Of a stretch of 5,051 nt of DNA, positions 1-4,897 are shown in pieces. Source of the stretch: an uncultured bacterium (GTDB lineage Bacteria; Bacteroidota; Bacteroidia; Chitinophagales; CAIODY01); NCBI GenBank assembly GCA_903871715.1, contig CAIQHW010000311.1:1-5051 (forward strand), in the 5' to 3' direction. A program made the translations under genes and the position numbers. The notes beneath the pieces were generated by a model. The model saw only the letters and a program-made list of their open reading frames with translations, had not been told where the DNA came from and searched no databases. Every line of letters begins with the position of its first letter. The first letter of the stretch is position 1.

Positions 1-1
1 A

Positions 2-235
2 AACTCATTAGCTGAAAATTTTGAGATGAGTCGCCCTGCGGTTTCAAAGCATGTGAAAGTATTGTATGGCGCAGGTTTCATCACTATCAAAAATATTGGT
101 AGAGAACGCTATTGCACCTTGCAGCAAGATGGCTTTAATGAGGTGCAGGATTTCATTGATTACTTCGATAAATTCTGGGCTGGAAAACTGCAAAAATTGC
201 AAATGATTTTAGATGCTAAAGCAAGATCAAATTAA
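2..235 (+). CDS. ArsR-family winged-helix transcriptional regulator (3' part only)
   Basis: The reading frame is open from the left edge, so the N-terminus is missing; the ATG at 26 is internal. Visible are the second half of the helix-turn-helix with the recognition helix (SRPAVSKHVKVL), a beta-wing (ITIKNIGRERYCTL) and a C-terminal helix with FWAGKLQKLQMIL. This order, and the RPAVSKH and GRERY blocks, are typical of ArsR-type dimeric repressors, particularly the subgroup encoded next to SRPBCC/AHSA1 genes. Such proteins bind operator DNA and release it on binding a metal or small ligand. The helix that carries the classical ELCVCDL metal site would lie outside the window, so metal sensing cannot be judged. 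The next gene starts 26 bases after the stop, which suggests one transcript and probable autoregulation of the SRPBCC genes (inference). Family assignment is firm; the signal sensed is unknown. Confidence 0.88.
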   Translation, partial: NSLAENFEMSRPAVSKHVKVLYGAGFITIKNIGRERYCTLQQDGFNEVQDFIDYFDKFWAGKLQKLQMILDAKARSN

Positions 236-261
236 ATAACAATAATCAAAAACTAAACAAA

Positions 262-708
262 ATGGAAAACAAAAATTACACAACAACAATTTTGGTGGAG
301 CAAACTCCTCAAGAAGTTTATTCAGCTATCAATAATCCACAGGCTTGGTGGAGTGCTGAAATAGAGGGCATTACAGATGAATTGAATGCAGAATGGAATT
401 ATCATTTTGCTGACAATCATAGAACTAAATTGAAAACGATTGAACTGATACCCAATGAAAAAGTGGTTTGGTTAGTGGAAGAAAATTATTTCAAAAATGC
501 AAAAGACCAAACGGAATGGGTGGGCAATAAAATCATTTTTGAAATTTCAAAACACGATGATAAAACACAATTGACTTTCACTCAAATTGGTTTAGTGCCC
601 AGCTATGATTGTTATAAAAATTGTGAATGGGCATGGACAGGATTTGTTCAGCAAAGTTTGCAAAGTCTTATTAATACTGGTGTTGGACAATTGGAATGGT
701 TCAAATAA
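262..708 (+). CDS. SRPBCC / AHSA1-type domain protein, tandem copy 1
   Basis: This 148-residue protein is a single START/Bet v1-like (SRPBCC) domain of the AHSA1 (activator of Hsp90 ATPase homologue) type, a helix-grip fold that forms a deep hydrophobic pocket. Landmarks are the first strand NYTTTILVEQTPQEVY (5-20), the WW pair (29-30), ELIPNEKVVW (61-70), IIFEIS (91-96) and the C-terminal helix with QSLQSLINTG (131-140). A CX3C pair (C117, C121) sits just before the terminal helix. Bacterial members of this group have varied or unknown ligands; an Hsp90 role should not be assumed. The length is normal for a one-domain member. No Shine-Dalgarno is seen; the start is preceded by an A-rich stretch. 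It sits 26 bases after the ArsR gene and 24 bases before its paralogue, so it is probably co-transcribed. By hand alignment about half of its residues match copy 3. Confidence 0.87.
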   Translation: MENKNYTTTILVEQTPQEVYSAINNPQAWWSAEIEGITDELNAEWNYHFADNHRTKLKTIELIPNEKVVWLVEENYFKNAKDQTEWVGNKIIFEISKHDDKTQLTFTQIGLVPSYDCYKNCEWAWTGFVQQSLQSLINTGVGQLEWFK

Positions 709-732
709 TTTAATCATTAAAAACGTAGCAAA

Positions 733-1167
733 ATGAAAAACAAGAACTTTACAACAACAATAAAAGTAAACGCTTCGGCAGAAGAAGCGTTGAAAAAAAT
801 CAATGAAGTGAAAAAATGGTGGGCAAAAAAAGTGAGAGGAAAATCAGAAAAATTGCACGACAAATTCACTGTTGATTTTGGAACAACTTGGGTTGATTTC
901 GAAATCAGTGAATTAATTCCAAACAAAAAAGTGGTTTGGAAAGTGGTGGATTGCAATTTAGAATGGATTGAAAACAAAAAAGAATGGAATGGCACAGATG
1001 TGGTTTTTGAAATTTCGGAAAAGAAAAATCAAACCCAAATTGATTTTACGCATGTTGGTTTAATTCCCTCTTGTGAATGTTATGAAGATTGTGAAACAGG
1101 CTGGACAGGGCATGTTTGCAATAGTTTGGTGCAATTTATCAATGAAGGAAAAGGAATGCCAGAATAA
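733..1167 (+). CDS. SRPBCC / AHSA1-type domain protein, tandem copy 2
   Basis: This 144-residue paralogue of its two neighbours has the same landmarks: NFTTTIKVNASAEEAL (5-20), WW (29-30), ELIPNKKVVWKVV (60-72), VFEISEK (91-97) and NSLVQFINEGKGMPE at the end. It is the most diverged copy. It is lysine-rich and has extra cysteines (C74, C114, C129) besides the shared CX3C pair (C116, C120). The strand region around residues 45-58 is rewritten (FTVDFGTTWVDFEIS) compared with the other two copies, which may mean a different pocket or partner (inference). It lies 24 bases after copy 1 and 19 bases before copy 3, with no terminator or promoter between, so it belongs to the same transcript. The start is set by the aligned N-terminus shared by all three copies. 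Ligand and function are unknown. Confidence 0.86.
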   Translation: MKNKNFTTTIKVNASAEEALKKINEVKKWWAKKVRGKSEKLHDKFTVDFGTTWVDFEISELIPNKKVVWKVVDCNLEWIENKKEWNGTDVVFEISEKKNQTQIDFTHVGLIPSCECYEDCETGWTGHVCNSLVQFINEGKGMPE

Positions 1168-1186
1168 TTTTAAAATCAAAACAAAA

Positions 1187-1627
1187 ATGAACAATCAAAA
1201 TTTTACAACAACTTTTGAGGTGGAACAATCACCAGCAGAAGTTTTCAGCGCCATTAATAATGTAGCTGATTGGTGGCAAGGAGAAATTAAAGGCAACAGC
1301 CATCAACTCGGCGATGAGTTTGATTACAGAATGATGACGTTTCATTATTCCAAACAAAAAGTGGTGGAGATGATTCCAAATAAAAAAGTAGTTTGGTTAG
1401 TTACTGAAAGCGATTTGAATTCATTTCCAAACAAAACTGAATGGAATGGAACCAAAATCATTTTTGAAATTTCAGAAAAAGGAAACAAAACCGAATTGCG
1501 TTTCACCCACTCAGGCTTAGTGCCGCAGTTTGAATGTTATGGCGATTGTTCAGGCGCTTGGAGTGAGCTTGTTGGGAAAAGTTTATTCAGTTTGATTACA
1601 ATTGGAAAGGGGATGAAAGTTTTTTAA
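1187..1627 (+). CDS. SRPBCC / AHSA1-type domain protein, tandem copy 3
   Basis: This is a 146-residue SRPBCC/AHSA1-type single-domain protein. The frame stays open upstream to an ATG at 1073, but the extra 38 residues there overlap copy 2 and resemble nothing. The ATG at 1187 aligns exactly with the starts of copies 1 and 2 (MNNQNFTTTFEVEQ) and lies 19 bases past the stop of copy 2, so it was chosen. Landmarks are WW (29-30), EMIPNKKVVWLV (61-72), IIFEIS (91-96), the CX3C pair C117/C121 and KSLFSLITIGKG (131-142). It is closer to copy 1 than copy 2 appears to be, so the array did not simply grow outward in gene order. It is the last gene of the presumed ArsR-SRPBCC operon; no clear intrinsic terminator follows directly. 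Confidence 0.86.
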   Translation: MNNQNFTTTFEVEQSPAEVFSAINNVADWWQGEIKGNSHQLGDEFDYRMMTFHYSKQKVVEMIPNKKVVWLVTESDLNSFPNKTEWNGTKIIFEISEKGNKTELRFTHSGLVPQFECYGDCSGAWSELVGKSLFSLITIGKGMKVF

Positions 1628-1797
1628 AAATAATTTTTGAAAAAAGAAAAGGAATTTTTGTAGCCATTTGACACTCGGCTGGCAAAAGTGTTTATCATTA
1701 AAGGCAAAGCTTCAAACTTGCACCAGCATGGGAATAATTCTTTGCACAGCATTGGCAAAGAAAATTGCTTTATTATTCTGAATTTAATGGAAATTGA

Positions 1798-1815
1798 AAG
1801 CGCACTATAGCGCTT
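1798..1815. terminator. Weak hairpin AAGCGC-N6-GCGCTT, possible bidirectional terminator
   Basis: AAGCGC (1798-1803) and GCGCTT (1810-1815) form a perfect 6-bp stem with the loop ACTATA. The next bases on the + strand are CGATTTTGATATTT, which is T-rich but not a clean T-tract. It lies about 170 bases after copy 3 and about 170 bases after the end of pepP in the other direction, midway in a convergent spacer. That is a plausible place for a shared terminator, but the stem is short, so confidence is low. Confidence 0.25.
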
Positions 1816-1848
1816 CGATTTTGATATTTAGAAAAATGAACATAATGT

Positions 1849-1860
1849 TTGAATATTCAA
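1849..1860. repeat. Perfect 12-bp palindrome TTGAATATTCAA
   Basis: The twelve bases read the same on both strands. The site is A/T-rich, stands alone in the convergent spacer and is not near any recognised start codon, so a regulatory role is doubtful. A palindrome of this length can occur by chance in A/T-rich DNA. Confidence 0.3.
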
Positions 1861-1985
1861 CTACAACCTATTCATGTTTAACCACGACCTTTGAATCCGT
1901 GTAAATCTTTCATAAAGACCTAATCATCTTTGATCATGATGTACATATATTGGATAACTAAGTGTTTCCAAATTGTGTACTCCAT

Positions 1986-3281
1986 TTATCGCATCAAAGC
2001 TTCTATATCAGTGGCTTCGATGGGGATACCTGCTTTTTCCATCAAATCGATATTGCCATTTTCGGTTATTAAAATATCGTTTTCTAAGCGAATGCCTATG
2101 CCTTCTTCTTTGATGTAAATGCCTGGTTCGCATGTAAGAATCATGCCTGCGGCAAATTTGTTGCCGTAGTAATTGCCTATATCGTGCACATCCAAGCCTA
2201 AAAAATGCGAAGTGCCATGCATAAAATATTTTTTGTACAAAGGCGCATCGGCACTTTGTTTCAGCACATCTTCTTGTTTCAACACACCCAATTTTATTAA
2301 TTGTTCGGTAGCCACTTTGCCCACTTCTATTTCATAAGGTTGGCGCTCGTTGCCAGCTATTAACATCTTTTTAGCTTCCTTTTGAATAGTTAACACAGCG
2401 TTGTACACTTCTAATTGCCGAGGGGTAAATTTTCCATTTACTGGCAATACTCTGGTGATATCAGAATTGTACATGGCATATTCGGCACCAAAATCTAACA
2501 ACAACACATCGCCATCTTTCAATTGCTCATTGTTTTTGGTATAATGCAATACACAACTATTTTTGCCGCTAGCAATAATGGGTTCAAAAGCATGACCCGT
2601 AGCTCGATTCGAAATATATTCATGAATCATTTCGGCTTCTAATTCATATTCCCACACACCAGGTTTCACTTTTTTAGCCATGCGGAAAAATGCTTGCTTG
2701 GCTAATTGCACGGCTTTATCGATTAATTCAATTTCGGTTGCCGATTTTATTTCTCTCAAACTTGCCATTAACGGTGCGCTGCGCTGATAGCTATGTGCTG
2801 GGTAACCTTTCATTAATCTATGCACAAAGCGCAAATCGCGATATGCTACTTCATGCACATAGCGGTCGTTTTCGTTGGTGTTTACATACACGTGTTCAGC
2901 ATGGCGCATCAATAAATTTAAAATAGGAGGCATTTGGTCGAGCCAAAAAATATGCTGTATGCCGCTGACAGTCTTAGCTTCAGCCATGGTGTATTTGTGT
3001 CCTTCCCATGTAGCAATTTCTTCACTCGTTCTTTTGATAAACAAAATTTCTTTGCGATTATCAATTTCACAATCAGGGAAAAGCATCAACACAGTTTCTT
3101 CTTGGTCGATACCCGTTAAGTAAAACAAATCGCTATTCTGCCGCCAAACGTGCTGTGCATCAGCATTTCGAGGCATCATATCGTTGGCATTAAAAATTGC
3201 CAAGCTGTTGGGTTTTAATTTGGCAGTAAATCGTTTTCGATTTTCAATAAATAATGTAGAGTCGATTGGTAAATATTTCAT
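1986..3281 (-). CDS. pepP: Xaa-Pro aminopeptidase (aminopeptidase P, M24B family)
   Basis: This cytosolic metallopeptidase removes the N-terminal residue from peptides with proline in second position, normally using two Mn ions. The 431 residues divide into an N-terminal creatinase/AMP_N-type domain (about 1-150, with the motif WRQNSDLFYLTGIDQ at 46-60) and a pita-bread catalytic domain (about 175-431). All five metal ligands expected from E. coli PepP are visible: D263 in LLLDFGAEY, D274 in NSDITR, H359 in HGTSHFLG, E385 in CEPGIYI and E400 in RLEND. The second-shell histidines H246 (VLHY), H355 and H366 (DVHD) are also kept. The length is close to the roughly 440 residues of E. coli PepP. 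No signal peptide is seen. The ATG at 3281 is preceded by a TAnnTTTG promoter element on the same strand. It is monocistronic here as far as the window shows, convergent with the SRPBCC operon and divergent from the 67-residue gene. Confidence 0.96.
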   Translation of the reverse strand: MKYLPIDSTLFIENRKRFTAKLKPNSLAIFNANDMMPRNADAQHVWRQNSDLFYLTGIDQEETVLMLFPDCEIDNRKEILFIKRTSEEIATWEGHKYTMAEAKTVSGIQHIFWLDQMPPILNLLMRHAEHVYVNTNENDRYVHEVAYRDLRFVHRLMKGYPAHSYQRSAPLMASLREIKSATEIELIDKAVQLAKQAFFRMAKKVKPGVWEYELEAEMIHEYISNRATGHAFEPIIASGKNSCVLHYTKNNEQLKDGDVLLLDFGAEYAMYNSDITRVLPVNGKFTPRQLEVYNAVLTIQKEAKKMLIAGNERQPYEIEVGKVATEQLIKLGVLKQEDVLKQSADAPLYKKYFMHGTSHFLGLDVHDIGNYYGNKFAAGMILTCEPGIYIKEEGIGIRLENDILITENGNIDLMEKAGIPIEATDIEALMR

Positions 3282-3298
3282 GATGTAAAAATAATTTT

Positions 3299-3336
3299 CA
3301 AAAGTAGGAATAAAAAATTATGCCGCTCTATCAAAA
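3299..3336 (-). promoter_or_regulatory. Putative Bacteroidota-type promoter of pepP
   Basis: On the - strand TACTTTTG (3306 down to 3299) matches the TAnnTTTG -7 consensus exactly. A TTTTG (3336 down to 3332) upstream could be the -33 element, but the gap of about 25 bases is longer than the usual 19 or so. Transcription would start a few bases before the ATG at 3281, giving a very short leader. The -7 element is convincing; the -33 is weak. Confidence 0.55.
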
Positions 3337-3343
3337 TAAAAGG

Positions 3344-3378
3344 AGTGGTGCAAACTGTTTGTGGAAGCCACTTTTTTT
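3344..3378 (+). terminator. Orphan terminator-like hairpin in the divergent spacer
   Basis: AGTGG (3344-3348) can pair with CCACT (3368-3372), and the right arm runs straight into seven T residues (3372-3378). An alternative nested stem is GTGG (3361-3364) with CCAC (3368-3371), and CAAAC/GTTTG (3351-3355, 3357-3361) can also pair. The form suits an intrinsic terminator on the + strand, yet no + strand gene precedes it; pepP runs the other way. It may end antisense or small-RNA transcription, or be a chance structure. Confidence 0.3.
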
Positions 3379-3486
3379 ATTGTTTATACTGTAATTTTGA
3401 GGTGTAAAATTTATTTTCAAAATCGAAATGGGGTTGTATATAAAATTCAACAACAATTTTTTTTCCTTTTTTCTTAAATAGTTTGA

Positions 3487-3494
3487 TACTTTTG
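3487..3494 (+). promoter_or_regulatory. -7 promoter element of the 67-residue gene
   Basis: TACTTTTG matches the Bacteroidota -7 consensus TAnnTTTG exactly and is the same octamer as in the pepP promoter. Upstream, where TTTG would be expected, lies a T-rich run (around 3457-3472) without an exact match. The predicted leader is about 35 bases, A/T-rich, without a Shine-Dalgarno sequence. Confidence 0.6.
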
Positions 3495-3536
3495 CCGCAG
3501 TTCAATTATTAATTAACTTTTTAAAAACTTTATCAC

Positions 3537-3740
3537 ATGTCGAAAATGTTAACTGCTTATTGCATGAAAACAAAAGAAAAAAATGTGCCGTTGCAAGATG
3601 CGGTAATTTCTAAAACTGCTCGTGGCGGCTATATGGCTCAAGGCAACGACGGCAAAGGAAATAAAATGACTACTATGCTTAGCGAAGCTACTGCATTGGA
3701 AGCTATTAAAAACGGCGTTGCTAAAAAGCAAGGTTGGTAA
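3537..3740 (+). CDS. Small 67-residue protein, DUF5679-like with cysteines mostly lost
   Basis: The gene has its own upstream -7 element and a strong terminator right after it, so it is a self-contained expressed unit. The N-terminal part (AYCMKTKEK, 7-15), the central RGGYMAQG (29-36) and GNKMTTM (41-47) follow the layout of the DUF5679 zinc-ribbon-like domain, where I would expect AYCxKCK near the start and CPxCGTKM later. Here only C9 remains; the second position is T12 and the later CxxC is replaced by NDGKG, so zinc binding as in the family is not possible. The C-terminal third (SEATALEAIKNGVAKKQGW) looks like a short helix and a basic tail. The protein is basic overall and has no signal peptide or membrane segment. 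A nucleic-acid-binding role is a guess from basicity and the possible family link. That it is a real gene is firm; the family link is tentative. Confidence 0.82.
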   Translation: MSKMLTAYCMKTKEKNVPLQDAVISKTARGGYMAQGNDGKGNKMTTMLSEATALEAIKNGVAKKQGW

Positions 3741-3752
3741 TTTCTTTTTTTG

Positions 3753-3802
3753 AAATGATTGAAGTTGTTTTCAAAATTGAAACAGCTTCAATCATTTTTT
3801 TT
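3753..3802 (+). terminator. Strong intrinsic terminator after the 67-residue gene
   Basis: The left arm 3753-3771 pairs with the right arm 3779-3797. Twelve consecutive Watson-Crick pairs at the base (AAATGATTGAAG with CTTCAATCATTT) are followed by a U-G wobble and more A/U-rich pairs, closing a loop of about seven bases. Eight T residues (3795-3802) end the structure. The opposite strand lacks a T-tract after the stem, so it acts in the + direction. It begins 13 bases after the stop codon at 3740. Confidence 0.88.
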
Positions 3803-3812
3803 AAATTAAAAA

Positions 3813-4790
3813 ATGGGAAAAAGAAAAGTAAAATATTTTTACAACACACACACGTTGAGCTACGAAAAGGTAAAATTTTCGTGGGGCAATTCGTTGCTGC
3901 GCATCTTTGGTTTTTTGTGCGCCGCAGCCGTGTTTGCCTTTGTTATCATGTATTTTGCTTATACTTATTTAGATTCACCCAAAGAAAAAATATTAAAACG
4001 TGAGTTGGCTCAAATGCGCACCCAATATGTTTCATTGAATAATAGAATGAAAAACTTGGACAAAGTAATGGGCGATTTGCAAGATAGAGATGATAATATT
4101 TATCGCGTAATTTTTGAAGCCGAACCTATACCACCAGATGTGCGACAAGCTGGTTTTGGTGGCGCAAATTTGTATGCCAAATTAGAGGGCTTTTCGAGCA
4201 GCGATTTGATGATTAGCACTACAGAAACTTTGGATAAATTGAGCCGACAAATGTATATTCAATCTAAATCTTACGACGAATTGAAAAAGAAGATTGACAA
4301 CAAAACACAGATGTTGCAAGCCATTCCGGCTATTCAACCTGTGAGCAATAAAAATTTGATGCGCATTGCATCAGGATATGGTTATCGCATCAACCCGATT
4401 TACAAAATCATGCAATTTCATAGTGGCATTGATTTTACTGCTTCAATGGGTACCCCTATTTATGCTACAGGCGATGGTGTAGTTTCGTTTGCCTCTTACG
4501 ATAATAGTGGCTATGGAATGCATATCATCATCAATCATGGCTATGGTTATCAAACTTTGTATGGACACATGAGCCGCATGAAAGTAAATGTGGGGCAAAG
4601 TGTGAAACGTGGTGAAGTAATTGGATTTGTAGGTAGCACAGGTGCTTCTACTGGTCCACATTGCCATTACGAAGTAATAAAAGGTGGAACAAAAATTGAC
4701 CCCAGCAATTTTTTCTACAACGATTTATCGCCAGCCGAATACGAAAAAATGTTGCAACAAGCAGCCAAGAGCAATCAATCGTTTGATTAA
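3813..4790 (+). CDS. Membrane-anchored M23-family (LytM-type) peptidoglycan endopeptidase
   Basis: The protein has 325 residues: a short basic cytoplasmic head (1-28), one membrane segment (about 29-51, FGFLCAAAVFAFVIMYFAY), a periplasmic coiled-coil-like stretch (about 55-90), a linker containing DRDDNIYRVIFEAEPIP (91-107), a second helical stretch (about 135-170) and the M23 domain (about 180-300). The zinc site is complete: H203 and D207 in HSGIDF, and H285 in the HCH motif. The catalytic histidines H252 (LYGHMS) and H283 are present. M23 enzymes cut peptide cross-links in peptidoglycan; with all residues kept, an active cell-wall hydrolase facing the periplasm is expected, although some family members only regulate other hydrolases. 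The tail NDLSPAEYEKML closely follows Bacteroidota homologues as I remember them. The ATG at 3813 has an A-rich lead and encodes the usual basic head. No promoter is seen between it and the terminator ending ten bases upstream. Confidence 0.95.
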   Translation: MGKRKVKYFYNTHTLSYEKVKFSWGNSLLRIFGFLCAAAVFAFVIMYFAYTYLDSPKEKILKRELAQMRTQYVSLNNRMKNLDKVMGDLQDRDDNIYRVIFEAEPIPPDVRQAGFGGANLYAKLEGFSSSDLMISTTETLDKLSRQMYIQSKSYDELKKKIDNKTQMLQAIPAIQPVSNKNLMRIASGYGYRINPIYKIMQFHSGIDFTASMGTPIYATGDGVVSFASYDNSGYGMHIIINHGYGYQTLYGHMSRMKVNVGQSVKRGEVIGFVGSTGASTGPHCHYEVIKGGTKIDPSNFFYNDLSPAEYEKMLQQAAKSNQSFD

Positions 4791-4816
4791 TCTTTTTGCA
4801 ACCCAAATTTCGTGAT

Positions 4817-4826
4817 AAGTTAACTT
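4817..4826. repeat. 10-bp palindrome AAGTTAACTT upstream of the last gene
   Basis: The ten bases are a perfect palindrome lying 20-29 bases before the TAnnTTTG element at 4846, about where a -33 element would be. GTGA (4812-4815) and TCAC (4831-4834) flank it in inverted orientation but slightly off centre. It could be part of an operator; chance is not excluded. Confidence 0.35.
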
Positions 4827-4832
4827 CATTTC

Positions 4833-4854
4833 ACAAATCTAATTTTAGATTTGT
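4833..4854. promoter_or_regulatory. 10+10 bp inverted repeat containing a -7 promoter element
   Basis: ACAAATCTAA (4833-4842) and TTAGATTTGT (4845-4854) are perfect reverse complements separated by two bases. The right arm contains TAGATTTG (4846-4853), an exact TAnnTTTG match, 45 bases before the ATG at 4898, similar to the 43-base distance for the 67-residue gene. Either this is a promoter overlapped by a repressor site, or the stem is a terminator of the M23 gene. The sequence after the stem lacks a clean T-tract, which favours the first reading. No good -33 element is seen. Confidence 0.45.
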
Positions 4855-4897
4855 AAGCTATTTTAGTTTCTTAATTTCCACAAAAAAATAATTAATT

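Larger units (their letters stand above)
1628..1985. other. Gene-poor spacer between convergent transcription units
   Basis: These 358 bases separate the end of the SRPBCC operon from the end of pepP on the other strand. I find no open frame with recognisable protein character; stops are frequent in all frames. The contents are A/T-rich homopolymer stretches just after 1627, a 6-bp GC-containing hairpin at 1798-1815, and a perfect 12-bp palindrome at 1849-1860. Because both flanking units end here, termination signals are expected, but none has the strong stem plus T-tract form. The stretch near 1885-1915 (AATCCGTGTAAATC) has the look of dispersed intergenic repeats found in some Bacteroidota. 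That is an impression only and was not searched. Confidence 0.6.

Noticed and set aside
717..995. Open frame of 92 codons on the - strand opposite SRPBCC copy 2
   Set aside because: It is antisense to a clearly conserved gene, and its phenylalanine-rich content is what the complement of lysine- and glutamate-rich coding produces.
1073..1186. Extension of SRPBCC copy 3 upstream to an ATG at 1073
   Set aside because: The added residues overlap copy 2 in another frame and have no family resemblance; the ATG at 1187 aligns with the starts of both paralogues.
1620..1660. A- and T-run region after SRPBCC copy 3 as an intrinsic terminator
   Set aside because: The only stems possible are short A-T pairs (AAAAAT/ATTTTT type) without G-C pairs, too weak to call.
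1930..2118. Open frame of 62 codons on the + strand across the end of pepP
   Set aside because: Most of it is antisense to the conserved C-terminus of pepP and it has no protein-like character or promoter.
3734..4003. Open frame of 89 codons on the + strand overlapping the terminator and the M23 start
   Set aside because: It runs through the terminator stem and is out of frame with the conserved M23 gene.
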